Shown: piece by piece, positions 17,631 through 25,475 of the stretch
Layout: each line of letters begins with the position of its first letter
Position numbering within the stretch: the first letter of the stretch is position 1
Assembly (NCBI RefSeq): GCF_902859595.1
Contig: NZ_CADIJQ010000008.1
Span: 186,001-250,000 of the forward strand
Reading direction: 5' to 3'
Length of the DNA stretch: 64,000 nucleotides
Source of the DNA: Achromobacter kerstersii
GTDB lineage: Bacteria; Pseudomonadota; Gammaproteobacteria; Burkholderiales; Burkholderiaceae_B
Translations under genes and position numbers: made by a program
Notes under the pieces: generated by a model
Seen by the model: only the letters and a program-made list of their open reading frames with translations
Database searches by the model: none
What the model was told of the DNA's origin: nothing

Positions 17631-18656
17631 TCAATCGTTCTGGATGCCCAGGCGCTTGATGATGGGCCCCCACGTGGCGGCCTCGCGCTGCATGGCTTCA
17701 GCCACGGCCGGGCCGCCGAAGCTGGCGGGCGGCAGCATGTAGATCTGCGCCATCTGCGCACGCGCCTCGGGGTCGGCCCAGAACTTCTGCGTGGCTTCGG
17801 TCAGGCGGGCCAGCACGGCAGGCGGCGTGCCTTTGGGCGCCATCAAGCCATACCAGCCATCGCTGGGAAAATCGCGGGCGCCCACTTCGTAGATCGTCGG
17901 AACATCAGGCAGCTCGGCCACGCGCTGGCTGCCAAAGACCACCAATGGCACCGCCTTGCCGGTCTTGATCTGCGGGATGGCGCCCGTCAACGCGTCCGCC
18001 GTCAGGTCGATTTGCCCGCCAACCAAATCCATCATGGCCGGCGCCGCGCCCTTGTACGGCACATGCGACATATCCAGGCCAAAATGCTGCGCCAGGAATG
18101 CCACGTTCAGATGCGTTGAATTGCCCATGCCAGCCGAGCCATAGTTCAGTACGCCGGGCTTGCTCTTGGCCACCTTGACCAGGTCGTCGATGCTTTTGAT
18201 GCCGGTGGCCGAATTCGTGACCAGCACCTGCGAGGTGCCGGCGATCATCGTCACCGGATCAAAGTCGCGCACCGGGTTGTACGCCAGGGTCTTGTACGAG
18301 AACGGGTTCAACGACATGTTCGACGTGCTGCCAAACAGCAGCGAATAACCATCCGCCGGCTGCTTGGCCACAAACGCCGCGGCGATGCTGCCGTTGGCGC
18401 CGGGCTTGTTCTCGACAATCACCGTGCCGCCGATGGCCTTGCCGACGTAGCTGGCCCAGGCGCGCGCCAGCGCATCTGCCGCGCCGCCGGCCGATACCGG
18501 CACCACCACCGACACCGGCTTGACCGGGTAGTCCGCCTGCGCGGCGAACGGGGCGAGCGCAGCGCCCGCCACGCTTGCAGCGGCCAGCCAGCGGCGCAGC
18601 GAAGCACGGGGAAAGAGGGGCGATGCAGCAACAGAGGGGAATAGCGACGGGACCAT
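17631..18656 (-). CDS. Bug/TctC family periplasmic substrate-binding protein
   Basis: The 341-residue protein has an unusually long n-region with several arginines before the hydrophobic core (L-R-R-W-L-A-A-A-S-V-A-G), and cleavage is expected after A-Q-A near residue 41. Core motifs are V-V-V-P-V-S-A-G-G-A-A-D, V-I-V-E-N-K-P-G-A-N-G and S-H-V-P-Y-K-G-A. It is the first gene of the eight-gene minus-strand operon and is divergent from the LysR gene at 18787, a classic position for a LysR-controlled promoter. Confidence 0.92.
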   Translation of the reverse strand: MVPSLFPSVAASPLFPRASLRRWLAAASVAGAALAPFAAQADYPVKPVSVVVPVSAGGAADALARAWASYVGKAIGGTVIVENKPGANGSIAAAFVAKQPADGYSLLFGSTSNMSLNPFSYKTLAYNPVRDFDPVTMIAGTSQVLVTNSATGIKSIDDLVKVAKSKPGVLNYGSAGMGNSTHLNVAFLAQHFGLDMSHVPYKGAAPAMMDLVGGQIDLTADALTGAIPQIKTGKAVPLVVFGSQRVAELPDVPTIYEVGARDFPSDGWYGLMAPKGTPPAVLARLTEATQKFWADPEARAQMAQIYMLPPASFGGPAVAEAMQREAATWGPIIKRLGIQND

Positions 18657-18786
18657 GGCGGCTCACTGGAAAGCGGGTGCCGGCTAGCGGCGGAGGTGCA
18701 GCGATCTTAGGAGCGCCACTAATTGCCGTCCAATGCATAATCGGCTTACCTTCCATAATCAAAATGAATAATTTGGGCAGGCCCGC
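18657..18786. promoter_or_regulatory. Divergent promoter region between LysR gene and eight-gene operon
   Basis: This 130-base gap separates the LysR gene from the operon it probably controls. It contains an AT-rich patch (about 18725-18775) with three ATAAT elements, unlike the GC-rich surroundings. LysR-type sites (T-N11-A with partial dyad symmetry) would be expected here, but no perfect inverted repeat is visible, so the exact operator is not called. Confidence 0.45.
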
Positions 18787-19695
18787 ATGAACCTTCAGCA
18801 GCTGGACCACTTCCTGGCCGTGGTGGAAACGCAGTCTTTCAGCCGCGCCGCCGACAAACTGCATCTGACCCAACCCGCGCTTAGCCGCAGCATCCAGGCG
18901 CTGGAAGAAGAACTGGGCGGCCCGCTGCTGGAACGCGGCAAGAACAAGACGCTGACATCGCTGGGTGAACTGGCGTTGGCGCGCGCGCGCCGCGTACGGG
19001 TCGAGCTGGCCGAGCTGCGGCGCAGCGCAAAGATACTTGCCGATGTGGAAGGCGGCACGCTGCGGCTGGGCCTGGGGCCCGCGCCCACCGCCATGCTATC
19101 CGTGCACCTGTTGCAGCACATGATGCAGCGCTATCCCGCCATCAAGGTGCAGTTAAGTGGCGGCACGGCCGACATGCAGTTGCAGGAATTGCGCGACGGC
19201 GATGTCGATGCGCTGATCTTGCACCGCACACAAGTGCCGCCAGATGACGACCTGACGCTGGACCTGTTTCCACCTACGCCGCTGGGCTTTGTCTGCCGCG
19301 CAGGCCACCCGCTACAGCACGTGCACGAGCTCAGCTTCGCCGAGCTGCGCAAGTATCCGCTGGCCGCCAGCGGCCGCGCGATGAGCCACGACGTGCTGCA
19401 TCGTCTGAACGAATACTTCGGCAACCGCACGCACTTTCATGACGCCATCCAATATCAGTCCAACGACGTGAACGCCCTGGTGGAAGTGGTGCGCCGCAGT
19501 GACGCGGTGTTCTTTGGCGTGCTGCAAGTGGCGCGTGTGTGGTTGGAACGCGGTGAGCTCGTACCGCTGCATCTGTCGCCGCCGCTGGCGCTGAGTTCGC
19601 AATTCATGTTCGTCACGCTGGATGGCAAGACGCCACCGCCCGCGCTGGAAAAAGTCCGCGACTGGTGCGCGGCGCAGATGGCCGGCACGCCTTGA
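18787..19695 (+). CDS. LysR-family transcriptional regulator
   Basis: The 302-residue protein has a textbook LysR N-terminus (M-N-L-Q-Q-L-D-H-F-L-A-V-V-E-T-Q-S-F-S-R-A-A, then the recognition helix L-T-Q-P-A-L-S-R-S-I-Q-A-L-E) and a C-terminal effector-binding domain. It is divergent from the eight-gene operon starting at 18656 and is almost certainly its activator. The likely ligand is the acid bound by the operon's receptors or a product of it. A weak 4-base-pair hairpin followed by T-rich sequence at 19697-19722 may end transcription; the next gene converges on it. Confidence 0.94.
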   Translation: MNLQQLDHFLAVVETQSFSRAADKLHLTQPALSRSIQALEEELGGPLLERGKNKTLTSLGELALARARRVRVELAELRRSAKILADVEGGTLRLGLGPAPTAMLSVHLLQHMMQRYPAIKVQLSGGTADMQLQELRDGDVDALILHRTQVPPDDDLTLDLFPPTPLGFVCRAGHPLQHVHELSFAELRKYPLAASGRAMSHDVLHRLNEYFGNRTHFHDAIQYQSNDVNALVEVVRRSDAVFFGVLQVARVWLERGELVPLHLSPPLALSSQFMFVTLDGKTPPPALEKVRDWCAAQMAGTP

Positions 19696-19787
19696 CGGCG
19701 TAGCGCCAGAAATTTTGTTTTTGCATTCAGACTGCATCTACCGCAACGCTATCCTCGCGCGCAACGGTCAACGCAGTTCGTCCAGCA

Positions 19788-20549
19788 TCAGCCGTCCGAC
19801 CACGCGCCCGACTTCAGCAGCGGTTCTAGGATGCCAGCGGTGTACACCCGCGCCACGTTTTGCAGGAACGCGGTGAAGTCGGTCTTTGCGGCATGGTCGG
19901 CACGGTCGGAAATCACACGCATCACCGCAAACGGGATGCCGAATTCATAGCAGATCTGCGCCATCGCCGCGCCTTCCATTTCCACGCACAACGCATCGGG
20001 CAAGCGCTTGCGCAGCGCCTGCGCGTCGTCGTTGTGGCTGACGAACACATCGCCAGTGGCGATCAGGCCGTGGTGGACGCGGGGTTTGGCGAACGTGGCG
20101 CCGGCCTGTATGACAGGCATGTCGCGCCGGCTCGTAAAGCGTGCCGCGCTGTCATACAGCTGCTGGCTCAAGACCGCATCGGCTTCAAAGTGCACGCGCC
20201 CCAGCAAGGGAATTTCGTGCTGATCGAACAAGGGCCGCGCGTCCATGTCGTGCTGCATCAAGGTGCTGGCGACCACCACGTCGCCCACGTCCACGTCCGC
20301 ATGCAAGCCGCCCGCAAGCCCCGTGAAGATCACGCGCGACACCTGGAATTCCCGGATGACGATCGTTGCCGTCGCAGCCGCCGCCACCTTGCCGATGCGG
20401 CTTAGCGCGATCACGCACGGCGTGCCCCACAACGTGCCCACATGAAAATCGCGCATGGCGATGCGGTGTACGGCCGCGCCCGGGTCCATCGCGGCGAGCA
20501 GGTCGGCGATTTCTTCGTGCAAGGCGCCCAGAATGGCGAGACGTTCCAT
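19788..20549 (-). CDS. mtnN: 5'-methylthioadenosine/S-adenosylhomocysteine nucleosidase
   Basis: The 253-residue protein has the nucleoside phosphorylase-like fold of MTA/SAH nucleosidase. The general-base region is A-L-H-E-E-I (Glu12/13), the substrate loop contains V-E-M-E-G-A-A-M-A, and the catalytic aspartate lies in I-S-D-R-A-D. It cleaves adenine from MTA and SAH in the cytoplasm, clearing by-products of methylation, polyamine and acyl-homoserine-lactone synthesis. The ATG at 20549 follows AAGGACA. The upstream in-frame extension is not part of the gene: it encodes a relic of the neighbouring IclR gene's 3' end. The protein is slightly longer than E. coli MtnN (232 residues). Confidence 0.9.
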   Translation of the reverse strand: MERLAILGALHEEIADLLAAMDPGAAVHRIAMRDFHVGTLWGTPCVIALSRIGKVAAAATATIVIREFQVSRVIFTGLAGGLHADVDVGDVVVASTLMQHDMDARPLFDQHEIPLLGRVHFEADAVLSQQLYDSAARFTSRRDMPVIQAGATFAKPRVHHGLIATGDVFVSHNDDAQALRKRLPDALCVEMEGAAMAQICYEFGIPFAVMRVISDRADHAAKTDFTAFLQNVARVYTAGILEPLLKSGAWSDG

Positions 20550-20579
20550 GATGTCCTTCGATGCTGAATGGCGTAGCGG

Positions 20580-20620
20580 TGCGACGTCGAACCCGCCGGT
20601 CGCGCCCAGCGCGCAACATA
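20580..20620 (-). pseudogene. Relic of an IclR-gene 3' end
   Basis: The minus-strand reading of this stretch encodes A-L-G-A-T-G-G-F-D-V-A-P. It matches the A-L-G-A-T-G-G-F-D-V-S-P segment near the C-terminus of the intact IclR protein encoded at 20764-21606 (bases about 20845-20880). Base identity is high but not complete. It looks like a partial duplicate of the IclR gene end, left between mtnN and the tandem repeat array. It has no start site of its own. Confidence 0.55.
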
Positions 20621-20652
20621 CTCGAAAAGCAGGAGCGCCGCGCGGCAGCATC

Positions 20653-20785
20653 GCTACTCGTCTACCCCAGCGCGTCGCGGACGGCTTCGCTACCCCGTGT
20701 ACCCCAGCGCACCGCGGACGGCTTCGCTACCCCGTGTACCCCAGCGCACCGCGGACGGCTTCGCTACCCCGTGTACCCCAGCGCA
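20653..20785. repeat. 37-bp tandem repeat array derived from the IclR gene 3' end
   Basis: Two perfect 37-base units (20690-20726 and 20727-20763) are preceded by a diverged 36-base unit (from 20653) and followed by a 22-base partial unit (20764-20785). That partial unit is the actual end of the IclR coding sequence, including its stop codon at 20764-20766. The last 22 coding bases of the gene have therefore been copied, with a 15-base spacer, into the space before mtnN. There are no variable spacers, so this is not a CRISPR array. Confidence 0.9.
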
Positions 20786-21606
20786 GCGCTTGCCGCCGCC
20801 GCTTCTTTTTTCACCGCCGCCACCACCTTGCCGCCCGGCGACACGTCGAAGCCGCCTGTCGCGCCCAGCGCCGTCAACACCGCGCAGGGCCGGCCGGTGT
20901 GGTCATACAGGGGCGCGGACACCGCGCTGATCCCGCGCAGATTCGTGTCCTTCACCGTCGCGCAACCCGCCGCGCGCACGTCGCGCCGCAATACGCCGAT
21001 GGGATCATCGCGGTCCAGCAAAGCGCGCAAATCCTGCGGTGCGTCCGCCAGTTCCGCCAACGCCATCTGCTGCACCGGCGCTTCATCCAAGGCACCCAAA
21101 AACGCGCGCCCCGTCGCCGACCACAGCATCGACAGCACCGACCCCACGCGCACGTTCACGGTAATCGGCAGGCCCGGTTCTTCGAAGCGAACGATGGTCG
21201 GCCCCTTATTGCCCATCACCGCGATGAAGCACGTGACGGCCAGGCTTTCGCGCAGCCGGATCAGCGCAGGTTCGCTGATTCGTAATGGATCGGCCTGACG
21301 CATGGCGGCCACGCCCACGAACAGCGCTTCCAGGCCCAGGTGGTATTGCTGCGTCGCAACCTCCTGATCCACCAGCCCTTCAGCCATCAGACTCATCAGA
21401 TAGCGGTGCACTTTGGCGGGGCTTTCGCCGACGTGGGCCGCCAGCGCCGTCAGGCTTGCGCGGCCGCCCATGCGGGCCAAGCCCTTCAACACCACCATGC
21501 CGGTCTCGGCCGCCTGGACCCGTTGACGGCGGGCGCGCGGGCTGGCGGCAGATTCCAGATCGGAATCGGCGGCAGACGTTTCGGACGGCGGGACGGCTTT
21601 GCTCAT
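20764..21606 (-). CDS. IclR-family transcriptional regulator
   Basis: The 280-residue protein has an N-terminal winged helix-turn-helix (residues about 35-90; L-T-A-L-A-A-H-V-G-E-S-P-A-K-V-H-R-Y-L) and the C-terminal IclR effector domain (residues about 105-270). It is divergent from the Bug-P450 operon beginning at 21765 and probably controls it through the nested palindromes at 21696-21721. The C-terminal tail is rich in Ala and Lys. The last codons form part of the tandem repeat array that continues beyond the stop. Confidence 0.92.
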   Translation of the reverse strand: MSKAVPPSETSAADSDLESAASPRARRQRVQAAETGMVVLKGLARMGGRASLTALAAHVGESPAKVHRYLMSLMAEGLVDQEVATQQYHLGLEALFVGVAAMRQADPLRISEPALIRLRESLAVTCFIAVMGNKGPTIVRFEEPGLPITVNVRVGSVLSMLWSATGRAFLGALDEAPVQQMALAELADAPQDLRALLDRDDPIGVLRRDVRAAGCATVKDTNLRGISAVSAPLYDHTGRPCAVLTALGATGGFDVSPGGKVVAAVKKEAAAASAALGYTG

Positions 21607-21686
21607 ATCGGGGTGCGGCTCCAGGCAGAGATGGGGTCACTGGCTGGCGCGGCGCGCTGCCAGGGACGGAGCAAGGTTAACCCTTC

Positions 21687-21721
21687 TTGAAAAATTACGC
21701 ATTGCGTATATGATTTACGCA
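21687..21721 (+). promoter_or_regulatory. Promoter with nested IclR-type operator half-sites
   Basis: A -35 element TTGAAA (21687-21692) and a -10 element TATGAT (21709-21714) are 16 bases apart and face the Bug-P450 operon. Three half-sites lie within them: TACGCA (21696-21701), TGCGTA (21703-21708) and TACGCA (21716-21721). The first and second form a palindrome with a 1-base centre; the second and third form one with a 7-base centre. A regulator bound here would cover the promoter, which fits repression by the divergent IclR protein. Confidence 0.7.
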
Positions 21722-21764
21722 AAAGAAGGGATGCCATCAGGCTATCCCAATGAGGAGACAGCCT

Positions 21765-22754
21765 ATGCGCACCTTGAAGCACCCCATCCTGACCGCCCTC
21801 TTGGCCTTGCCCTTGCTGGCCTGTGCCGGCGCGTCCGCCCAGCAAGCCCCGTCCGCGTATCCGTCCAAGCCCGTGCGCTGGATCGTGCCTTACGCCGCCG
21901 GCGGCGGCTCGGATTTCCTGGCGCGCAGCATCGGCCAGGGCCTGACGGGCCGCCTGAACCAGCCGGTCGTGATCGAGAACAAGCCGGGCGGCAACACCGC
22001 CATCGCCGCATCCGAAACCGCCCGCGCGCCCGCCGACGGCTACACCATGCTGTCTGCCGACAACGGCACCCTGGTGTTCAACCCGGCGCTGTACAAGAAG
22101 CTGTCATACGACCCGGCGAAAGACCTGGCCCCCGTCACGCTGATGGGCCGCTTCCCGATGATTCTTGTCGTCGGGCCCGCCATGAAGGTCAACACGGTGC
22201 AAGAGTTCCTGGCCGAAGCCAAGTCGCGCAAAGACGGACTGGACTACGGTTCGGCCGGCGCCGGCAGCCCGCACCACCTGGCGATGGAACTGCTGAAAGT
22301 GGAAAGCGGCCTGACCATGACGCACGTGCCCTACCGCGGCGCATCGCCCGCGCTGGCCGACGTGGCCGGCGGGCAGATTCCCGCGATGATGGTGGACCTG
22401 GCCGCGGGCGCCGGCTTCATCAACGGCGGCAAGGTCCGCGCGCTGGCCGTGGCCAACCCGACCCGTCTGGCGCAATTGCCTGACGTGCCCACCTTCGCCG
22501 AGATCGGCCTGAAGAACGTGGAAGCCGCCGCGCAAGTGGGCGTGGTGGTGCCGGCCGGCACGCCGCAAGCGGTGATCGACACGCTGAACAAGCAGGTCGT
22601 CGCCACCATCAATGACCCCGCCACGCGCCAACGCCTGATCGAGTTCGGCATCGAACCCGTCGGCAACACGCCCGCCCAATATGCGGAACTGCTGACGGGC
22701 GAACGCGCCCGCTGGCAAAAGCTGATCAGCGATCTGCACATCACGCTGGACTAA
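21765..22754 (+). CDS. Bug/TctC family periplasmic substrate-binding protein
   Basis: The ATG at 21765 follows GAGGAGA by 6 bases and starts a signal peptide ending near A-S-A at about residue 25; the product has 329 residues. Core motifs are V-R-W-I-V-P-Y-A-A-G-G-G-S-D, V-V-I-E-N-K-P-G-G-N-T and T-H-V-P-Y-R-G-A. It is the first gene of an operon whose second gene is a self-sufficient P450, and the operon is preceded by a clear operator. The receptor probably binds the P450 substrate or a related acid. Confidence 0.93.
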   Translation: MRTLKHPILTALLALPLLACAGASAQQAPSAYPSKPVRWIVPYAAGGGSDFLARSIGQGLTGRLNQPVVIENKPGGNTAIAASETARAPADGYTMLSADNGTLVFNPALYKKLSYDPAKDLAPVTLMGRFPMILVVGPAMKVNTVQEFLAEAKSRKDGLDYGSAGAGSPHHLAMELLKVESGLTMTHVPYRGASPALADVAGGQIPAMMVDLAAGAGFINGGKVRALAVANPTRLAQLPDVPTFAEIGLKNVEAAAQVGVVVPAGTPQAVIDTLNKQVVATINDPATRQRLIEFGIEPVGNTPAQYAELLTGERARWQKLISDLHITLD

Positions 22755-22762
22755 GCGCTTTC

Positions 22763-22788
22763 GGCCTGCCTCGCCCGCGGGGCAGGCC
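22763..22788. other. Intercistronic hairpin between receptor and P450 genes
   Basis: Arms GGCCTGCC (22763-22770) and GGCAGGCC (22781-22788) flank a 10-base loop 9 bases after the Bug stop codon. No T-tract follows, so the hairpin may slow mRNA decay or partly attenuate transcription into the P450 gene instead of ending it. Confidence 0.4.
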
Positions 22789-22818
22789 TGCTGCAACACG
22801 AATACACGGAAGGATTTC

Positions 22819-25170
22819 ATGAGCCAATCGCCCTCCTCCTCGCGCCCGTCGGGCTGTCCCATCGACCACGCGGCGCTTGCCGCGATGCAAAGCCCCACCG
22901 GCTGTCCGGTCAGCGCGCGCGCGGCCGAGTTCGACCCCTTTGGCGACGGCTATCAGCAAGATCCGCCCGAGTACGTGCGCTGGGCGCGCGACCAGGAACC
23001 CGTGTTCTACAGCCCCAAACTGGGCTATTGGGTGGTCACGCGTTACGAAGACATCAAGGCCATCTTTCGCGACAACATCACCTTCAGCCCGTCGATCGCG
23101 CTGGAAAAAATTACGCCCACCGGCCCCGAAGCCAACGCCGTGCTGGCGTCTTATGGCTACGCCATGAACCGCACGCTGGTGAACGAAGACGAACCCGCCC
23201 ACATGCCGCGCCGCCGCGTGCTGATGGACCCGTTCACTCCCGAAGAATTGAAGCACCACGAACCCATGGTGCGCCGCCTGACCCGCGAGTACGTCGACCG
23301 CTTCATCAACGACGGCCGCGCCGACCTTGTCGACCAGATGCTGTGGGAAGTGCCGCTGACCGTGGCGCTGCATTTCCTGGGCGTGCCGGAAGAAGACATG
23401 GACCTGCTGCGCCAATATTCCATCGCGCACACGGTCAACACCTGGGGCCGCCCGCAGCCCGAAGAACAGGTTGCGGTGGCGCATGCCGTCGGCAACTTCT
23501 GGCAGCTGGCCGGCAAGATCCTGGACAAGATGCGCCAGGACCCGTCCGGCCCCGGCTGGATGCAGTACGGCCTGCGCAAACAACAGACGCACCCGGATGT
23601 CGTCACCGATTCCTACCTGCATTCCATGATGATGGCCGGCATCGTCGCCGCCCACGAAACCACCGCCAACGCCTCGGCCAACGCCATCAAGCTGCTGCTG
23701 CAACACCCCTACGCCTGGCGCGAAATCTGCGAAGACCCTGACCTGATCCCCAACGCCGTCGAAGAATGCCTGCGCCACAACGGCTCGGTCGCCGCCTGGC
23801 GCCGCCTGGCCACGCGCGACGTCGAGATCGCCGGCGTGCCGATTCCGGCGGGGTCAAAACTGCTGATCGTCACCTCATCCGCCAACCACGACGAGGGCCA
23901 ATTTGCCGACGCCGACCTCTTCGACATCCGCCGTGAAAACGCCAGCGACCAGCTCACCTTTGGCTATGGTTCGCACCAATGCATGGGCAAGAACCTGGCC
24001 CGCATGGAAATGCAGATCTTCCTGGAAGAACTCACGCGCCGGCTGCCGCATCTGAAGCTGTCGGAACAGGCATTTACGTATGTGCCGAACACGTCGTTTC
24101 GCGGGCCGGAGCATTTGTGGGTGGAATGGGATGCCACGCAAAACCCTGAACTGGCGTCGCCCGAACTGCTGAACGATCAACACCCGGTACGTATCGGCGA
24201 GCCCTCATCGCACGCCATCACGCGGCCCGTGATCGTGCAAAGCGCGGTCGAAGCCGCTGACGGCATCGTGCGCTTGCGCTTGGTATCGCCCGATGGAAAG
24301 CCCCTGCCCCGCTGGACGCCGGGTTCGCATATCGATGTGGAATGCGGTGATACGGGCTTGTCACGGCAGTACTCACTGTGCGGCGATCCGGCGGACGCCG
24401 GCGCATTTGAAATTGCGGTGCTGAAGGAAACAGAAGGCCGAGGCGGCTCTGCATGGATGCACGCCAACGCGGTTGCCGGTGCGCGCCTGCGCATCCGAGG
24501 TCCGCGCAATCACTTCCGGATGAACGAAGCCGCCGGCAAGCTGATCCTGATTGCCGGTGGCATCGGCATCACCCCCATCAGCGCCATGGCGCGGCGCGCG
24601 AAGGAGCTGGGCTTGGATTACCAGCTGCACTACAGCGGCCGGTCGCGCGTCTGCATGGCGATGCTGGACGAGTTAACGGCCCTGCACAGGGACCGCATGC
24701 ATGCCCACGTAAAAGACGAAGGCACGCGCGCCGACTATGCGGCGCTGCTGTCCCAGCCCGACGCCAGCACGCAGATTTACGCGTGCGGGCCGCAGGGGTT
24801 GCTGGATGCGCTGGCCGGATGTTGCGCGTCGTGGCCAGAGGATGCGTTGCGAGTCGAGCACTTCCATTCCACCCTGGGCACGTTGGACCCGTCGAAGGAA
24901 CAAGCGTTTGAAGTGGTGCTGAAGGATTCCGGCATCGTTTTGAACGTGCCCGCGGATCAGACATTACTGACGGCGCTGCGCGGCGCAAATATCGACGTGC
25001 AAAGCGATTGCGAAGAAGGGCTTTGCGGGTCGTGCGAAGTGCGAGTGCTGGAAGGTCAGATTGATCATCGGGACGTGGTGCTGACACGCGCAGAGCGGGA
25101 TGCGAACAACAAGATGATGGCGTGCTGTTCTCGTGCGTGCGGGGGTGGAAAGGTGGTGTTGGAGCTTTGA
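22819..25170 (+). CDS. Self-sufficient cytochrome P450 with fused FMN/2Fe-2S reductase (CYP116B architecture)
   Basis: The 783-residue protein joins a P450 (residues 1 to about 445) to a phthalate-dioxygenase-reductase-like module. P450 marks are the I-helix H-E-T-T (279-282), E-x-x-R (Glu316-Arg319) and the haem loop F-G-Y-G-S-H-Q-C with Cys388 as axial ligand. The reductase has R-Q-Y-S (516-519) for flavin, G-G-I-G-I-T-P (580-586) for NAD(P)H, and a C-terminal plant-type ferredoxin with Cys731, Cys736, Cys739 and Cys769. This is the order of CYP116B enzymes such as P450RhF, which hydroxylate or dealkylate substrates without separate redox partners. The acid-threonine pair of the I-helix is HETT, as in that family. 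The natural substrate is unknown. Confidence 0.95.
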   Translation: MSQSPSSSRPSGCPIDHAALAAMQSPTGCPVSARAAEFDPFGDGYQQDPPEYVRWARDQEPVFYSPKLGYWVVTRYEDIKAIFRDNITFSPSIALEKITPTGPEANAVLASYGYAMNRTLVNEDEPAHMPRRRVLMDPFTPEELKHHEPMVRRLTREYVDRFINDGRADLVDQMLWEVPLTVALHFLGVPEEDMDLLRQYSIAHTVNTWGRPQPEEQVAVAHAVGNFWQLAGKILDKMRQDPSGPGWMQYGLRKQQTHPDVVTDSYLHSMMMAGIVAAHETTANASANAIKLLLQHPYAWREICEDPDLIPNAVEECLRHNGSVAAWRRLATRDVEIAGVPIPAGSKLLIVTSSANHDEGQFADADLFDIRRENASDQLTFGYGSHQCMGKNLARMEMQIFLEELTRRLPHLKLSEQAFTYVPNTSFRGPEHLWVEWDATQNPELASPELLNDQHPVRIGEPSSHAITRPVIVQSAVEAADGIVRLRLVSPDGKPLPRWTPGSHIDVECGDTGLSRQYSLCGDPADAGAFEIAVLKETEGRGGSAWMHANAVAGARLRIRGPRNHFRMNEAAGKLILIAGGIGITPISAMARRAKELGLDYQLHYSGRSRVCMAMLDELTALHRDRMHAHVKDEGTRADYAALLSQPDASTQIYACGPQGLLDALAGCCASWPEDALRVEHFHSTLGTLDPSKEQAFEVVLKDSGIVLNVPADQTLLTALRGANIDVQSDCEEGLCGSCEVRVLEGQIDHRDVVLTRAERDANNKMMACCSRACGGGKVVLEL

Positions 25171-25475
25171 AGTTCCAAGGTTCCGCTTTTTAACCAGCCG
25201 CCATCCGATCCTGCGTGGATACCATCCATACAGAATCGGATGGCGACGTTTTATCTAGTTCTGTTGTCTCATCCACTAGTTAACCTCACGCCCATCGCGC
25301 GGCGGCGATGACCTTAACGCCGTCCTCCGACTAGTACAAAAAGCGGTGTACATCCCATCAGCAGGGAAACCACTTGGACGGCAAACGCACGAGCACCGTG
25401 ATAGCGTGCCTCACGCGGGCATCATCCCAGCCAGCAGCAGATGTATCGCAAGACTCGATCTGTGGGGAGCTGAAC
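25171..25475. other. Intergenic region with a nested palindrome
   Basis: This 305-base gap has no convincing gene. It contains an inverted repeat with arms GCCATCCGAT (25200-25209) and ATCGGATGGC (25235-25244), and inside its loop a second one (TGGAT 25216-25220, ATCCA 25223-25227). The structure lies about 30 bases after the P450 stop and is followed by a short T-run, so it may act as a terminator of unusual shape. The rest shows no motif beyond an AT-richer promoter-like stretch near 25240-25290. Confidence 0.45.

Noticed and set aside
19697..19722. Terminator after the 18787-19695 LysR gene
   Set aside because: The stem has only 4 base pairs; the T-rich stretch alone is not enough for a firm call.
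20653..20785. Possible CRISPR array
   Set aside because: The 37-base unit length is suggestive, but the units are contiguous with no spacers, and the sequence derives from the IclR gene end.
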